This document shows positions 39,983 to 51,112 of a stretch of DNA of 64,000 nucleotides, piece by piece (positions within the stretch are counted from its first letter, which is position 1; each line of letters begins with the position of its first letter). The notes under the pieces are model-generated. The model was given only the letters and a program-made list of their open reading frames with translations, was not told where the DNA came from and searched no databases. The DNA comes from Pyropia yezoensis (Eukaryota; Rhodophyta; Bangiophyceae; Bangiales; Bangiaceae): assembly GCA_009829735.1 (NCBI GenBank), contig CM020620.1, positions 24,402,020-24,466,019 on the forward strand, written 5' to 3'. The position numbers and the translations under genes are program-made.

Positions 39983-41743
39983 CTACTCGTTTCCCGGGTC
40001 CGAGGAGTCCTTAGAGGTTTCGGTCTCCAGGTCAAAGTCCGTAGGAGCTTCCCTTGCCAGAGCCTCCGTGATGCTCTGTAAGGTTGCCACTCGGATTGCG
40101 TGTACCTGTGCCTGGTCCATCTTGGAGGGTGCTCGCCGGTCAGCCCAGTTGACCGCCTTTGCAAACACCAGTCCTTGACGCTTGAGTTTCTCCTGGAGGT
40201 CCTTGGGAATGGTCGGGCACTGGTAGGACATGTGATCCTCCTTCTGGCACAGCCAACAAGACCGGAACCGCTGGTTCTTGACTTGCTTGGGGGCGACCAG
40301 GGATGGTTGCTCCTTGGAAACGAAGCCGCCCCACTTGTCCCCTGACCCCATGGGTGAGGCCTCGCCAACTGCGAGTACCGGTACAGGGCTATCACCTCCC
40401 TTATACTTGTCGGGTCCGGGTCGAACTCGCGACAACGGCTTGGGAGTTGATACCATGGGAGCTTGGAGGGCCCTGGCTTGCCGGTACTTGCCCTGGGTGT
40501 AGGCCATCAACTGCTGGAAGGTATGTTCTTGATGTTCCTGGTTGTAGTTCTCCGCATCCACTTGAGGATATTCAGGAAGCCCCTCCGAGAAGATCATCTT
40601 GAGAATGTCCTCAGGGTAAACGTTGCCACAAGCATCGCTCATCTCCCGGACACGACGGGCGAACGCCTCTGGAGTCTCTTGTCTTTCCATGGTTGCCCGG
40701 TTCAGCCTGCCGACTGCTTTACGCAGAGATTCCGCGTCAGCGTAGTTGGACAGGAGCCAGTTGACCGCCTCCGGATAACTCGCGACGGTACGTCCGACAA
40801 TGTGTCCGGCAGAGTCTGGTAGAACCTGTGCAAACCGCTGTTCCGCTTCTCCGGTCATGAAGTTAACCAGGAGGTAGAGAGCCTTGCCCTCGGACACATC
40901 GTTGTCATTGCATGCCTTGACAAACCGGCGCAAGAAGGCAAAGATAAGCGCCGGTCTCTTCCCGGAAAACTTAGGATGTCCCCCGAAGCTCGGCTGCATT
41001 CGCCGGTTCAGGGACGCCATTTTCTTGGCCATCTTCCGGGTGTAACCTTGGTCTTGGTTCTCCAGCCGGTAGTTACCCCAATACGTGACCTTGTTCAGGG
41101 TGGCATCTCCCACTTGGTGGGCAGGGAAGTCAAACTCGACTAGCCTGCGCCGGGTGGGACCGGGAGATGCATCCCAATCATATCCCTCCTCAGAGCTGGA
41201 GGAACTGGTCTCGCTGGTGCTAGAGCGACGGCGATGACGCCGACGCCTTCGGCTGCTCCGGTTACCGGTCTTGGAGCTCCCCGCCCCATAGGATGCAAGG
41301 GGAGGAAAAGCTTGGCCGGTCCCAGGAGTCGAGGTCTCAGGGAGACCCGTAGAACCAGTCACAACGGTGCCTCTGGCATCGCTAGTGCCCACAGGAAGAG
41401 GTGTATACACCCAACTGCCATGTGTGGGTCCAGGATTAAACACACCAGGGGCTATCCCTGGAGGTTGAGGAGTAGAACCGACAGGAGGGAGACGTCTGCT
41501 GCGAGCGGACTCAAACGCCGTTGACCCCGGGGTGGCTCCCACAGGAGGAACAGCCGGAGGAACGGGAGCAGGTGGTGCTTGGCCGCCTGTGGACTCCAGT
41601 CCGCTACCGGATGTCACACCCAGGTCTGCTTCACCCGTAGGGAGAACGCCGGGTTGGGCACCGTCCCCCGCGGTGACCAGGGATGCATCAAGGGACGCGG
41701 GGTCTACCCCTTCGGGCACCGTCGTGCCAGGGAGGGTAGCCAT
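39983..41743 (-). CDS. gag: Family A gag, second assembly copy
   Basis: Same as 30561-32321 apart from a few substitutions (for example PEDRLK to PEDILK and EYLQ to EYPQ). CCHC knuckle intact. Confidence 0.92.
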   Translation of the reverse strand: MATLPGTTVPEGVDPASLDASLVTAGDGAQPGVLPTGEADLGVTSGSGLESTGGQAPPAPVPPAVPPVGATPGSTAFESARSRRLPPVGSTPQPPGIAPGVFNPGPTHGSWVYTPLPVGTSDARGTVVTGSTGLPETSTPGTGQAFPPLASYGAGSSKTGNRSSRRRRRHRRRSSTSETSSSSSEEGYDWDASPGPTRRRLVEFDFPAHQVGDATLNKVTYWGNYRLENQDQGYTRKMAKKMASLNRRMQPSFGGHPKFSGKRPALIFAFLRRFVKACNDNDVSEGKALYLLVNFMTGEAEQRFAQVLPDSAGHIVGRTVASYPEAVNWLLSNYADAESLRKAVGRLNRATMERQETPEAFARRVREMSDACGNVYPEDILKMIFSEGLPEYPQVDAENYNQEHQEHTFQQLMAYTQGKYRQARALQAPMVSTPKPLSRVRPGPDKYKGGDSPVPVLAVGEASPMGSGDKWGGFVSKEQPSLVAPKQVKNQRFRSCWLCQKEDHMSYQCPTIPKDLQEKLKRQGLVFAKAVNWADRRAPSKMDQAQVHAIRVATLQSITEALAREAPTDFDLETETSKDSSDPGNE

Positions 41744-41934
41744 GTTGGTCTCTTGACAGCCACAGTCCAGTTGCCTGCGTGTCCAAAGATCGCCAGACCA
41801 CAAGAGAGGGGTTGGAGAGCCAGGAATGGGATTCCCGTGAACGGGTGCAAATAATTCCCAAACCACCGAAAAAGACAGAACAGGAACAACCCAACCGCTG
41901 CTCCCAAATGTCTCTTCTCAAACACTCCAATCAT

Positions 41935-41951
41935 CCCCTGCTGCTCCACCA
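41935..41951 (-). promoter_or_regulatory. Primer-binding site, second assembly copy
   Basis: Same 17-mer as 32513-32529. Confidence 0.82.
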
Positions 41952-41955
41952 AATA

Positions 41956-42526
41956 TGTGGTAGAAAACTCGATCCTCTCAGACACGTGTCAATATCCCTC
42001 GGGGGAAAGGGACAGGTAACACAGAAAGGGGAACTACGAGAATGGTATGCCTGTTGCCTCACGTGCCTGCTCGCAGAGCAAACAGATACGCACGGTAGTG
42101 CACACGGGGAAGAGGAAAGCAAACGTGCAGTTGTCTTTTTCCTGAGGGCGCGGGCCAAGGGCGCCTCGCTGTCCCTCTTAACGTGCATCTGGGGGAGCCT
42201 CGGCACGTTGGCCAGGTAGCCCCCCCATAACCCCGAGTGGCCCCGACCCGAGTCTAACCTCGTCAGGTCGGGGGCCACTATCACTACTAATTCTATTCCC
42301 ACTCACTAATCTCACACTCAAATTCTCTCAAATCAAGTCCCTCACAAGTATGCAAAAACCCATCAGCAATCCCTCTCTCACGTGTGGATAGCGTAGTCCA
42401 CCGCATCCCAGTCCCGGGCACGGGCCACGGCCGCCAACCATCACCACACGGCGGGCGTGTTCTGGCACCTGGTGCCCTCTGGTTGTAGTCCCGGGTCGGC
42501 GCCAAGTCGGGGCCAGGGATGCTACA
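41956..42526 (-). repeat. 5' LTR of family A, second assembly copy
   Basis: 571 bp, followed by GGGGG, which completes the target-site duplication seen at 23451-23455. Confidence 0.93.
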
Positions 42527-42849
42527 GGGGGCGGACAGTGTTGGGCAACCTTTTGTTGGCAAGCAGGTGCACAGCAGTCGGCGCGGGCCAAGGAACAGAA
42601 GGAGAGCGCAACCTGTGGGTGGCGACGGCGGCAGAGAGAAAAGCCCTCAAATGCAAGTCCCCCTCCACATGGATAAAACACATAAATTAATTAAAAATAG
42701 AGATTTAATATATTAATCTATAGATTAATCTATCTGGGTTGTAAAAAATCCATTTTTTTTCCAACCATGCTTGTACCATGCAGCACGGTCATCCTACTTT
42801 CGTTCTTACATAGACACCGTGGCCAAGAAAGGATGTGATATTACACTAG

Positions 42850-43294
42850 TCCCAATTTTGGCGGTTGTGCATGCGTACAACTGCACAACAACAGGTGGCT
42901 GACAGCACATCAGCCACTGACGTTCGAGAAGGGTATGAGAACGACGCAGCAATGCCGATGCTCTCGGATCCCGGAAGAACGCGATTGGCCCCAGGTCCTG
43001 AGGCTCTTCCATCGGAGAGCTCATTGGTCAGAATACTCTGGTTCTATTTAACGTTCTCCCCTCTTTTTCCTCGATCTAAGGCGCGTCCTGGGCAGGAACA
43101 GTTCGGAAGCCTCAGCCGTTCTCGATTCTCTGGTGGATTGGCTCAGAAATCGGTCGGAAGTCTCCGACCGTTCTGTTTGCACAACAACGGATCCCGCTCC
43201 AAGGCTGCCATTTGTTGCGACAGCAAGATCTGATGCACGCCATTGGTCAACCACTGTTGTACTCTTGCCTTTGAGCAGACCGCCAAAATTGGGA
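42850..43294. repeat. Possible MITE-like element
   Basis: Perfect 16-bp inverted repeat TCCCAATTTTGGCGGT (42850-42865) and its complement (43279-43294), with weaker similarity continuing inward. The 445-bp unit has no clear gene. Short non-autonomous DNA transposons look like this, but no clear target duplication is visible. Confidence 0.4.
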
Positions 43295-44647
43295 TGACTG
43301 CAATAAGAGTGGAGAAAGACTGTACCAAGTACAGTCAATCCCACGCCTTGCCAATGCATTGGGCTATTTGTGAGTACGAGGAACGAGCCTGTGCCGCCCC
43401 AGGCAATGGCAGGGGGCGGGGGATGGCATCGGCAACAGGGATGACCCCTCTGTTGGCCGTCTGCTGTCGGTGACCTCTGACCATCGGCACCGCCGCCACG
43501 TCCACCCTTGGTGATTGGAGGCGGTCGGGGTGATTGCGATCGGGGATCGGAGGTGACGAGCATGCAGATCGGAACGCCACGGGGGTGTGGGGACATTGCC
43601 TGCGCCGGCGCTGCCATCGCTTGCGCACCAGCCGCCGCGGCGGTGACGACCGCCGTCGTCTCCGAAAGCTGCCGCTGTCCACTCCAGCGCCGCTTTGGAG
43701 TTCACCTGTCGCCTCGCGCTCCTCTTCAGAGGCTCGCCTCCACGTCGAGGTGAGCCCAGTCATGTGCCACACCGGAAAGTCCGCTCAATGCGTCTTGTAG
43801 CGGTAGTGTTTCTCTCACGGCCGGGGCTTTCACAGAAAAATCAAAGTAGCGCCGTGCCGCGCACTGGCGAGGCTGCGACCGTAGCTCTCGGTCAGCTCCT
43901 CCCAACCACTTTCACCGCGCCGCCCGCTTTGCTTCCGCCTCTTGCTGCGGCCGCGACCAGTCGAGGCCGGTGACCGCGGGGCGTTGGCTGCCGCCAAAAG
44001 CGGTGGTTCGTCGGGGAGCTGTGGTGTTCGAGAGAAGCGGGGACCCTCATTCGCTGCAATGTGCCGATGCGAGTACCAACACAATTCAATCCAACCCGAA
44101 AGATTGGCCCTGCTTTTAGTTTCAGCGCCTACTCTCGGACATGAAAATGTCAAGACAGCTTACAGAGGCGTGACCGTGCCTGCCCGTGACGAGGGGTGGG
44201 GGAGTGGGCGGCCGAGGATTAGCCACGGCTGGTGCGGATCCGCTGCTCACGACGCCAGGATCTGTCGCGGGTGACTGAAGGAAGCACCCGCGCGTTCATT
44301 CTGGAATGTCCTTCCACCCCCGATGCATCCGCGCCGCACCGCCGCGGGGTGCCCACAGGGTCAAGCGGCAACGGCACAACCGCCACCGCCGCGAACGCAT
44401 CCCCCACGCCCTTGGCTTGTGGCTGCCATTGTTGAGGGACCGTTTCCTGTTGCTCATCAAGAACACTCGCAGCCCCCGGGTACATCAACCTGAGTATTTC
44501 ATCGACCTAGGTTGTCCCCGCCCCCGCAGTGCCGCGACGTCATCTACAGAGCAACGCACTGACCTGCCTCCTCTCCCTCCGTACCCCCACCCCCATTTCA
44601 ACACTCCCCCACGTACCCAGCTTCACCTCCTCTCCCTCCCTTTCGCC
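43295..44647. other. Upstream region of the HLIP-like gene
   Basis: No gene is recognised. The last 60 bp before the start codon are strongly pyrimidine-rich, as in a promoter or 5' leader. Confidence 0.5.
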
Positions 44648-45067
44648 ATGGCATTTGTGGGCTCTCCTGCAGCCCTGCCGTCCGCCGGCCGTGCGGTGCC
44701 GCGCCTGTCGGCCCGGTCATCGGCCTTTGTCGCCGCCGCTCCCGTTGTACGGTCGTCAACGACCGCCGCCGCCGCCGGCCAGACGCGGGTCGTGTCTATG
44801 GCCACGCCACCGCGGCGCAACCGGTCCAAGTTTGACGACAACAAGGTCGCATCGACGTACGACGCCCTTGGCGCGCCGCCCGCGATCCGTTCCGGCCCCG
44901 GCTGGACGCCCGGCACGGAGATCCTCAACGGGCGGCTCGCGATGATGGGCTTCATCCTGGGCTTGGGCCTCGAGCAGTTGACGGGGGCAAGCATCTACTC
45001 GCAGCTGACGGTCCCATGGGAGCTCCTCTCCCAGCAGGCCGCCCTGAGCCAGCACCTGCAGTTCTAA
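44648..45067 (+). CDS. One-helix light-stress (HLIP/OHP-like) protein, plastid-targeted
   Basis: 139 residues with no visible intron. The start is the ATG in TTCGCCATGG. The N-terminal 50 residues are rich in Ala, Ser, Arg and Val with almost no acidic residues, a typical plastid transit peptide, probably cut near VVSM (about residue 50). Residues 92-115 contain EILNGRLAMMGFILGLGLEQ, the ExxNGRxAMxGF chlorophyll-binding helix of the LHC superfamily. There is only one such helix, so this belongs with high-light-inducible or one-helix proteins. These sit in thylakoid membranes, bind pigments and protect photosystems and chlorophyll intermediates in strong light. The next gene on the same strand is 800 bp away. 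A second copy at 60403 is probably an assembly duplicate. Confidence 0.88.
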   Translation: MAFVGSPAALPSAGRAVPRLSARSSAFVAAAPVVRSSTTAAAAGQTRVVSMATPPRRNRSKFDDNKVASTYDALGAPPAIRSGPGWTPGTEILNGRLAMMGFILGLGLEQLTGASIYSQLTVPWELLSQQAALSQHLQF

Positions 45068-45883
45068 CGACTTTGCCTGTACTGTACAGATGATGATGAT
45101 GCCGCCATGTAAAGAACAGGCGACGCACTTTTTTCCCTCTCGCCCACGCTCACAGGTGCCGCAGATACAAATGTCTCTACCGTTCGGATGGATCACAGCT
45201 CCTTCTGGGTACCAACTGGCACGATGACTCGGACTGGGAACGGTCATCACAGAGCTGCAGCAGTGGTGGTTGCATTCTCGTGCCACCTTTCCTCCAGCTC
45301 CTTTTACTGAACAAAACGCACGGTCTCACATATGGCGTCGTAGGGGAGTGCAGGCGCTCTGATAGACAGAGCCTCATCCAAGACGAGAAGATGTGCGACC
45401 TAGCGAACTAATACACCCGGAGAGGACGCAAGGCGCCGTGCGCGTAGCAGAAAATACAAGACAAATTTGTTCTACGAGAGTTGGTGACGTGGCGAGCACT
45501 GCTCCACTCCGTCCGTTTCTGGGCACTAGACTGGGCGCTTCACGCACATCCATACAGCCGTTGCTCGTCGACCTGACGGGCCACCGCTGTAATGTAGCAC
45601 ATCTAAAAGCAGTCACGGTAAGTATATTATAGAGGGACTTCGCCTCACTGCCGTATTTCAGGAGGGATACTGATGATCATGGTACAAGCAGGTCACCTTG
45701 CTGTGCTGTGCGGAGGTCTGCCGCGCGCGCGCGCGCAAGTCAGAACGCGTGTCGCTTCATGCACTTGATGCTGTGCCGCTTCCGGTCATGACCCCTGCGA
45801 CCCCCCGCGTGCCCCCCACCCCCGGGTGCGCTTGTTAACCGCGCGCCCCCGTTCTCTTCCGTAGTCGCCCCCTTCCCCTCACC
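45068..45883. other. Intergenic between two + strand genes
   Basis: Contains a (CG)n run near 45722-45736. It presumably holds the 3' end of the HLIP-like gene and the promoter of the next one. No gene seen. Confidence 0.5.
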
Positions 45884-47056
45884 ATGGCCGTGCCGGTGTC
45901 ACGGCTGAATACCAAGGACGGCGTCGTTCTCCACTTGCGCGGCGGCAATGACGGTCCGCCTGTGTATCCACCCTGCCGCGATGGTCCCCCTGCGAGTTAC
46001 GCCTACCTGCGTTCCACGGGCAGTACCAACGCGCCTCGCTTCCTCGACCTCTACTACATCCCCCCCAAGGTTGGAGAGGCGGTGAACCTTGCGCCTGGGT
46101 TCTACGCCACCCCCGCGCCGGGCGACGAGTTTGAGGTCATTGTCGCGGCCAACCGGTCGGGCGTGGCCGCCCGCGACCGCGCCTACCGGGCGCTCCCCTA
46201 CCCGTACGACCGTTTGGAGGTGGCTTTGTCGGTGGACGGCGTCGCGACGCAGTATTTCTCGTTTTGGACGCGTCGGACCATCCCCAACGACGTCCTCTAC
46301 CGCGGCTGGCCAGAGGCTGATGACCATGGGGGATGCACCGTTGCGTTTCGGCGCTTTCGCATGGACCGTACCGTGGGCGTGGCGGGCGACGCCGCGGCGG
46401 TCGCCGCCGACGCGAGGCCCGACCTGGGCTGCCTGTCCCTTACGTGGCGCCCTTGCCGGCGTAAGGGGGTTATATCGAGCCCCCAGGCGTGGCGCGGCCC
46501 GGCTGCTGCGCCGACGCTCCCTGAGCGGGAGGCGGTGAAGAACCGGTCGCTTGCCACCGGCGTGGGCGCGTCAGTCAAGGTGCAGCGCGCCAACAACTTT
46601 TCTGTTGACCGTGGGCGGCCGCTGCCCTCCGAGGAGGTGACCATCTACTACCGAGAGCGGCGCGTGCTGGTTGCGCGAAAGGTGCTGCTTGAGACTGGGG
46701 AGGTGGCGCCTGCCTACCGCGAGGCCGTGGCAGCTGGGAGTGGCGGCGGCGGCGGCACTGCCTCGGGGTCGGCGGCGGAGCCCTCTGGGGTGCCCGTGGA
46801 GGGGAGCCCTGCGGGTTCGTCGGGGACCGGCAAGGGCAAGGGCCCTCGGCTGGGAGGCGGCGGCTCTTCGGCGTTTGTGGTCAAGCCAGAGGGGGGCTCG
46901 GGTGGTGCCGCCGCCCGTGCTGCATGTCCCTCGACGCTGACACCTGTCAAGGCCGAGGCGAGTGGCGCGGATGGTGGGACCGCCGCCTCGGCTGGGGGGA
47001 GTGGGGGGGGCTCCCGCAAGCGCAAGGCCGAAGTGGAGATCATTGTCCTGGACTGA
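45884..47056 (+). CDS. Nuclear protein of unknown function with C-terminal NLS and SIM-like motif
   Basis: 390 residues, single frame, start ATG in CACCATGG. The first 170 residues look like a compact beta-rich domain with GDEFEVIVAAN, LEVALSVDGV and a W/F-rich segment ending FRRFRM. This order resembles the fungal/algal DUF7918-type domain, a resemblance I cannot test here. A second conserved-looking block is EEVTIYYRERRVLVARKVLL (about 245-265). The last 110 residues are Gly/Ser/Ala-rich and carry two ΨKxE SUMO-acceptor-like motifs (VKPE, VKAE). They end in RKRKAEVEIIVLD, a basic nuclear signal followed by a hydrophobic-acidic SUMO-interacting-type motif at the very C-terminus. It converges with the ABCG gene 260 bp downstream. 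Confidence 0.7.
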   Translation: MAVPVSRLNTKDGVVLHLRGGNDGPPVYPPCRDGPPASYAYLRSTGSTNAPRFLDLYYIPPKVGEAVNLAPGFYATPAPGDEFEVIVAANRSGVAARDRAYRALPYPYDRLEVALSVDGVATQYFSFWTRRTIPNDVLYRGWPEADDHGGCTVAFRRFRMDRTVGVAGDAAAVAADARPDLGCLSLTWRPCRRKGVISSPQAWRGPAAAPTLPEREAVKNRSLATGVGASVKVQRANNFSVDRGRPLPSEEVTIYYRERRVLVARKVLLETGEVAPAYREAVAAGSGGGGGTASGSAAEPSGVPVEGSPAGSSGTGKGKGPRLGGGGSSAFVVKPEGGSGGAAARAACPSTLTPVKAEASGADGGTAASAGGSGGGSRKRKAEVEIIVLD

Positions 47057-47315
47057 CGCGGCGCTGCGGCCGCGAGGACACCCGAATTTCATGCGAGCCC
47101 TGTGTTGATAGAGCGGGGAGGATTGGCATGAGGCTGGGATGCGGGTGGTTGGCGAGCCGTGTGTGGCATGAGGAAACTGCCTGGTAAGGTCCGCACCATG
47201 TGAAGAGAAACACAATCGAGTACTGTTCATTGGCCATGAGCGATGAGCTTTGCCAAAGACGGTGACTGTATCAGTAGCACACCTTGTTCGACAGTCCATC
47301 CGTTGGACTTTCGCG

Positions 47316-49603
47316 TCACATTGTCTTTGCAAACGACGGCCCCCGGGCGAGCACCACGGCAAACCCTAACAGCCGAAGCGCAGCCACGGTCCCCGCCAGG
47401 ACAGCTGCGCATCCCCATACACCCCCCGCCATGGAGCCAATGCCAAAGGACGTCAGCGCGCGCTCCCCGCTGGACATGCAGGTGATACACTCGAGGGGGG
47501 CGTTAAATGTGGCGCCCTCGAGCTGCGCACGGACCATGCCCGAAAAAGCGTAGCCAAGGAAAGATATGTGGTGGATCCACCGCAGGCCAGCTGGCAGGCG
47601 GTCGGGCTTGATGAGAAAGCCTGAGTAGAGGACGAGTGCCGAGAAGATGGATGGCGTCACCGACACGGCCGTCTTGATATCATCCAGGGCGGCGGCAACG
47701 ACCAGCGCCAGCGACTCGTAGGCACACCAGAGGAGGATGACCAAGGTGACAATGGCCGGGATTGCGCTCCACCGCAGGCCCGCGAGCACGGCCATCGGTA
47801 CCGTCAGCAGCATCGAGAGGAGCACGCCACGGAGCATTCCGCGCACGCTGTAGGCCACAAAGTAGACCGAGGTGCGGTACGAGTGTGCTGCCCTCTCCCG
47901 CAGCATGATGAGCCGCTCCAGAGGGAATGTCGTGTGCACATTGATGACGGCCAAGACGCCCACGAGAACGCCAAACGTCCCGAGTAACCGAACGACGGTC
48001 GTGATCCCTGTCGCAGTGCCCGTGGTGTAGGCGGCGGAGCGGCCCACCCGGAGAAAGGTCATGCCAAGTATGATGGAAATAGCGGTAGTCTGCGCCACGG
48101 TGGCCACCAACGAGCGCGCTGCTCGCACTTCCAGCAAGTACGCGCGGTGAAGGAGCACCCACAGCTGATACCAGGGTGAGGTAGGGTACGCACCCGCCCG
48201 GGATGCCGCCCCACCCGCTCCATCCCCAGCCAGCACGGCTGGTGCCAAGTCCTGCGACGTGACAGGCGTAGCAAACCGCACGCGGTGACTACCCCGTGTC
48301 TTGGACGGGGAGAGTAGGCCATTCCGAGATGGGCCGGCGGCCATGTGGCGCTCATGGGCGGCGGCGATATATGCCACGTGGTCAGCAGGGGGGTCGGAAG
48401 GACCCCAGGCGGTACCCGCCTTGTGCATCGGCACCCCCGCCTCCATCCCCAGCCGCACGTAGTTGTGCGTCGGCGACCGCAGGGTGTCTGGCACAGCGCC
48501 CACCGGGCTCCCAAGCCCCAGTCGCCCCAGCTTGGGTACCCCGAGGCGCATCCACAGCCGAGAGGCAGCCCCCGCAGCCCCGGCGTCCGCGTCCCCGCCG
48601 CCACCCCCTTCCTACCCACCGACCGGGGCCCAAGCGCCGAGGCTTGAACCGCCGCCGGCGTCACAATGTCAAGCAAAATGTCCGCCACGTTGGTGCTCAG
48701 CGGACACGGAAAGCCGAGCGCCTCAAAGTACGCCACCGCCTTAGACGGGGGCCCAGAGTACATGACGTGCCCCCCACTAAGCAGCATCACCAGGTCAAAC
48801 GAGTCAAAGATGTCTCCCCGCGGCTGGTGGATGGTCGTCAGCACCGTCTTGCCACCCCGCACAGCCAGGGTCTTGAGCGTCCGCACCACCGCCAGGGCGG
48901 CGGCCGCATCCAGCCCCGCCGTTGGCTCGTCGCACAGGATTAGCTGCGGGTCCGTGACGAGCTCCATGCCAATGGCCGTCCGCTTGCGCTCCCCACCGCT
49001 CACCCCCCGCACCGCCCCGCCGCCAACGCGGCGGTCCGCAACGGTGGTGAGGCCCAGCTCGGCAAGTACCGCTTCCACCCGCGCCGCCCGGTCGGCGGGC
49101 GGCGTCGACTGGGGCAACCGCAGGCGGGCCGTAAAGTCAATTTGCTCCCGCACCGTCAGCGCCGCGTACATGGCGTCGTCCTGCTCCACGTACGCGGTGC
49201 TGTCCCGGAATGTGGCGGCCACCCGGGGCGTCCCATTGACCGTCACCGACCCCCGGGTGGCGGTGCCTGCCGCGGGCTCTAGCCGCCCCGCCAGCAGGTT
49301 GAGGAGGGTGGTCTTTCCCGCCCCAGACGGGCCCATAATCGCCATCACCTGGCCAGGCCGCACGCCGCCCGACACGCCCGACAGCAATGCCCGCTGCGTC
49401 GGCCGCAGTGTCGCGGCGGCAGCGGCGGCGGCGGTGGTGGCCGCCGTCGCTGCAGGGGGTGGGGGCGCCGCCGTGCTGCCCGCCGCAACGGCGCGCAGCG
49501 AGGCGGCCAGCCGTCCGGGTGCCGTCCGCAGGCGCGACGGCGCCGCCGAGTCCACCACTAGCGCCACATCCCGCCATTCCAGGTGCACCGACGCAACGTC
49601 CAT
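47316..49603 (-). CDS. ABCG (WHITE/BCRP-type) half-transporter, one frameshift near 48600
   Basis: The ATP-binding domain comes first and the membrane domain second, the order of ABCG half-transporters. From MDVASVHLEW at 49603, Walker A is GPSGAGKTTLLN, the ABC signature VSGGERKRT, Walker B LILCDEPTAGLD and the H-loop TTIHQP. After a shift to a second frame near 48600 the C-terminal half has a loop and then about six hydrophobic segments. These include SLVATVAQTTAISIILGMTF and IPAIVTLVILLWCAYESLAL. The frames join naturally through a run of G, so one missing or extra base in the assembly is likely. The protein would dimerise and export lipids or small molecules; the substrate cannot be told. 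An upstream Met at 49741 would add a 46-residue Pro-rich piece and is less likely. Confidence 0.88.
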
Positions 49604-51112
49604 TCCCGCGGGGTTCTGGCCGCCACTGACGAAGGGACGGAGGGAAGGAGAAGGAAGCAGGGGTGGAGGGAAGGGGCTGGTAGGGAGGAGGGGAGGGGAA
49701 AGGGGGGGGGGGGGGGAGCGACGCGGGGAGCACCGCGCCACGCGGACGAGCCAGCGGCACTATCGACACGGCGAAGGGCGCGCGTCGCACGCGCACGCGT
49801 AACGACAGGGCCGTCACAGCCAGTAAGGTTGGGGGGGGCGGGGACGCACCTGCGCGTCGGCGACCGCCGGCGTTTGCAAAAGGAATGCAGCACCGTCGTG
49901 GGAGAGACAGAGGGGAAGGAGGAAAAGAGAAGAAAGAAAGGGGAAGAAAAAACAGAAGGGCACCAGTGTCACTAGGACACGCTACACCCCCCCCCGCTGG
50001 CCAGGAACACAACCGACTCCCCCTCGAGCGCGGTCGCGGTAGCCAACCACTGCCGCAAGCCCCGTCGCTTCTGTTACCAAACTGCCGCCGCACCTGCTGC
50101 GGGGCCGCCGCGGGACCCCAGCCGCCCGCCCATGGCCATGTCAGGTCGGCTAGTCATGGACACCGTCCCTCCCCTTTGACATACCAATACCCTCCGCACT
50201 CCACTCACCCTTTCCCCTCAACACAAGCACCGCAACGCCCCCCTGCTCCTCCTCCCCCCCCCCCCCCCTCCCCTTTCCCGCCCTCCCGCCCTCCCCTCCA
50301 AACAAACCCACCGCACGGCACCGCAAACGCCAGCCCCCACCCCTGGCCACCGCCGCCGCCGCCGCGGTGACATATTATTGCAGCCCCACCGGGACGGTCC
50401 GCCGGGCCGGCACGTGGATTGTCAGCCGCCCGTCGCTCCATGAAGGTAGAACGGGGGTGGCGGCTTGGCCATCATCCTGCCGCCGTAGGGCTACGGGTCG
50501 TCCCGTCCCGACGCTGCGGGTGGCGTCGTTGCCCGTGGCTGGGGAACACGACAAAATGACCCGGGGGTGACTGGTGTCCAGGAAAGTCGAGCGAAGCGGT
50601 CGCGGGGGGGCACGCTTCGGCACGTAGATACCCATTTCCTACCCAGATCCGCCGTTAATGTTTAGCATATTGAATTCCCTAAACCCTCCCATACCCCCAA
50701 TGTGTGTCGCGCGAGGGCCAACCATGCCCGCACCTACGACAGCTGGCCCGCCGTAGTCCCATCCACAGGGGGAAGCAAGAACTGTACATAGGGACTCAGT
50801 GAGAAACACCCCCAGTGTCTTTGTCCCTTTCTGTTGGGTGACGTTCAAAGGGTGTCACCAGGTGGTCGGCCGCGGCGGGACGTTCTGCGACTACAGGTAC
50901 AGCGACCCTCGCCCCTCTGGTCCAGGGGGGCAGACCCCTGCCCCGCGATAGCGGCCGTGGTCGTCCCAGCACACCCACTGTCGACGTCTGTGAGCGGTGT
51001 GGTGAGGGGGTGCGCGGCGGGCGAGCCGTCTGCCCAGACATCGTTCGCGCTTCGGGTCGACGCCGCCCCTTCCGGTCCCGTCCCCCGCCCTGACCCTGCC
51101 AAAAAGCTCTGT
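49604..51112. other. Intergenic between ABCG and beta-amylase-like genes
   Basis: No gene recognised. It includes a 15-G run (49702-49716) and a 15-C run (50254-50268). Presumably it contains the ABCG promoter and the 3' end of the beta-amylase-like gene. Confidence 0.5.

Larger units (their letters stand above)
34099..43023. repeat. Second assembly copy of 24678-33598
   Basis: Colinear with 24678-33598 from its first base after the gap until the point where the earlier copy ends at the gap. It includes the element, its LTR and its right flank. The copies differ by single-base indels and a small number of substitutions, several changing amino acids in gag and pol. It is most likely the same locus from an overlapping contig or the other haplotype. 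Confidence 0.9.

Noticed and set aside
17102-42526. 240- and 120-residue frames starting MGIELVVIVAPDLT as a conserved gene family
   Set aside because: They lie within the family-A LTRs at 17102, 23456, 32534 and 41956 and are repeated only because the LTR is repeated.
50375-50635. 86-residue frame ending DGRLTIHVPARR, similar to a small heat-shock protein end
   Set aside because: Only a few residues match and the alpha-crystallin domain is absent.
50680-50700. CCCTAAACCCT resembling telomere repeat
   Set aside because: Only about one and a half units; no array.
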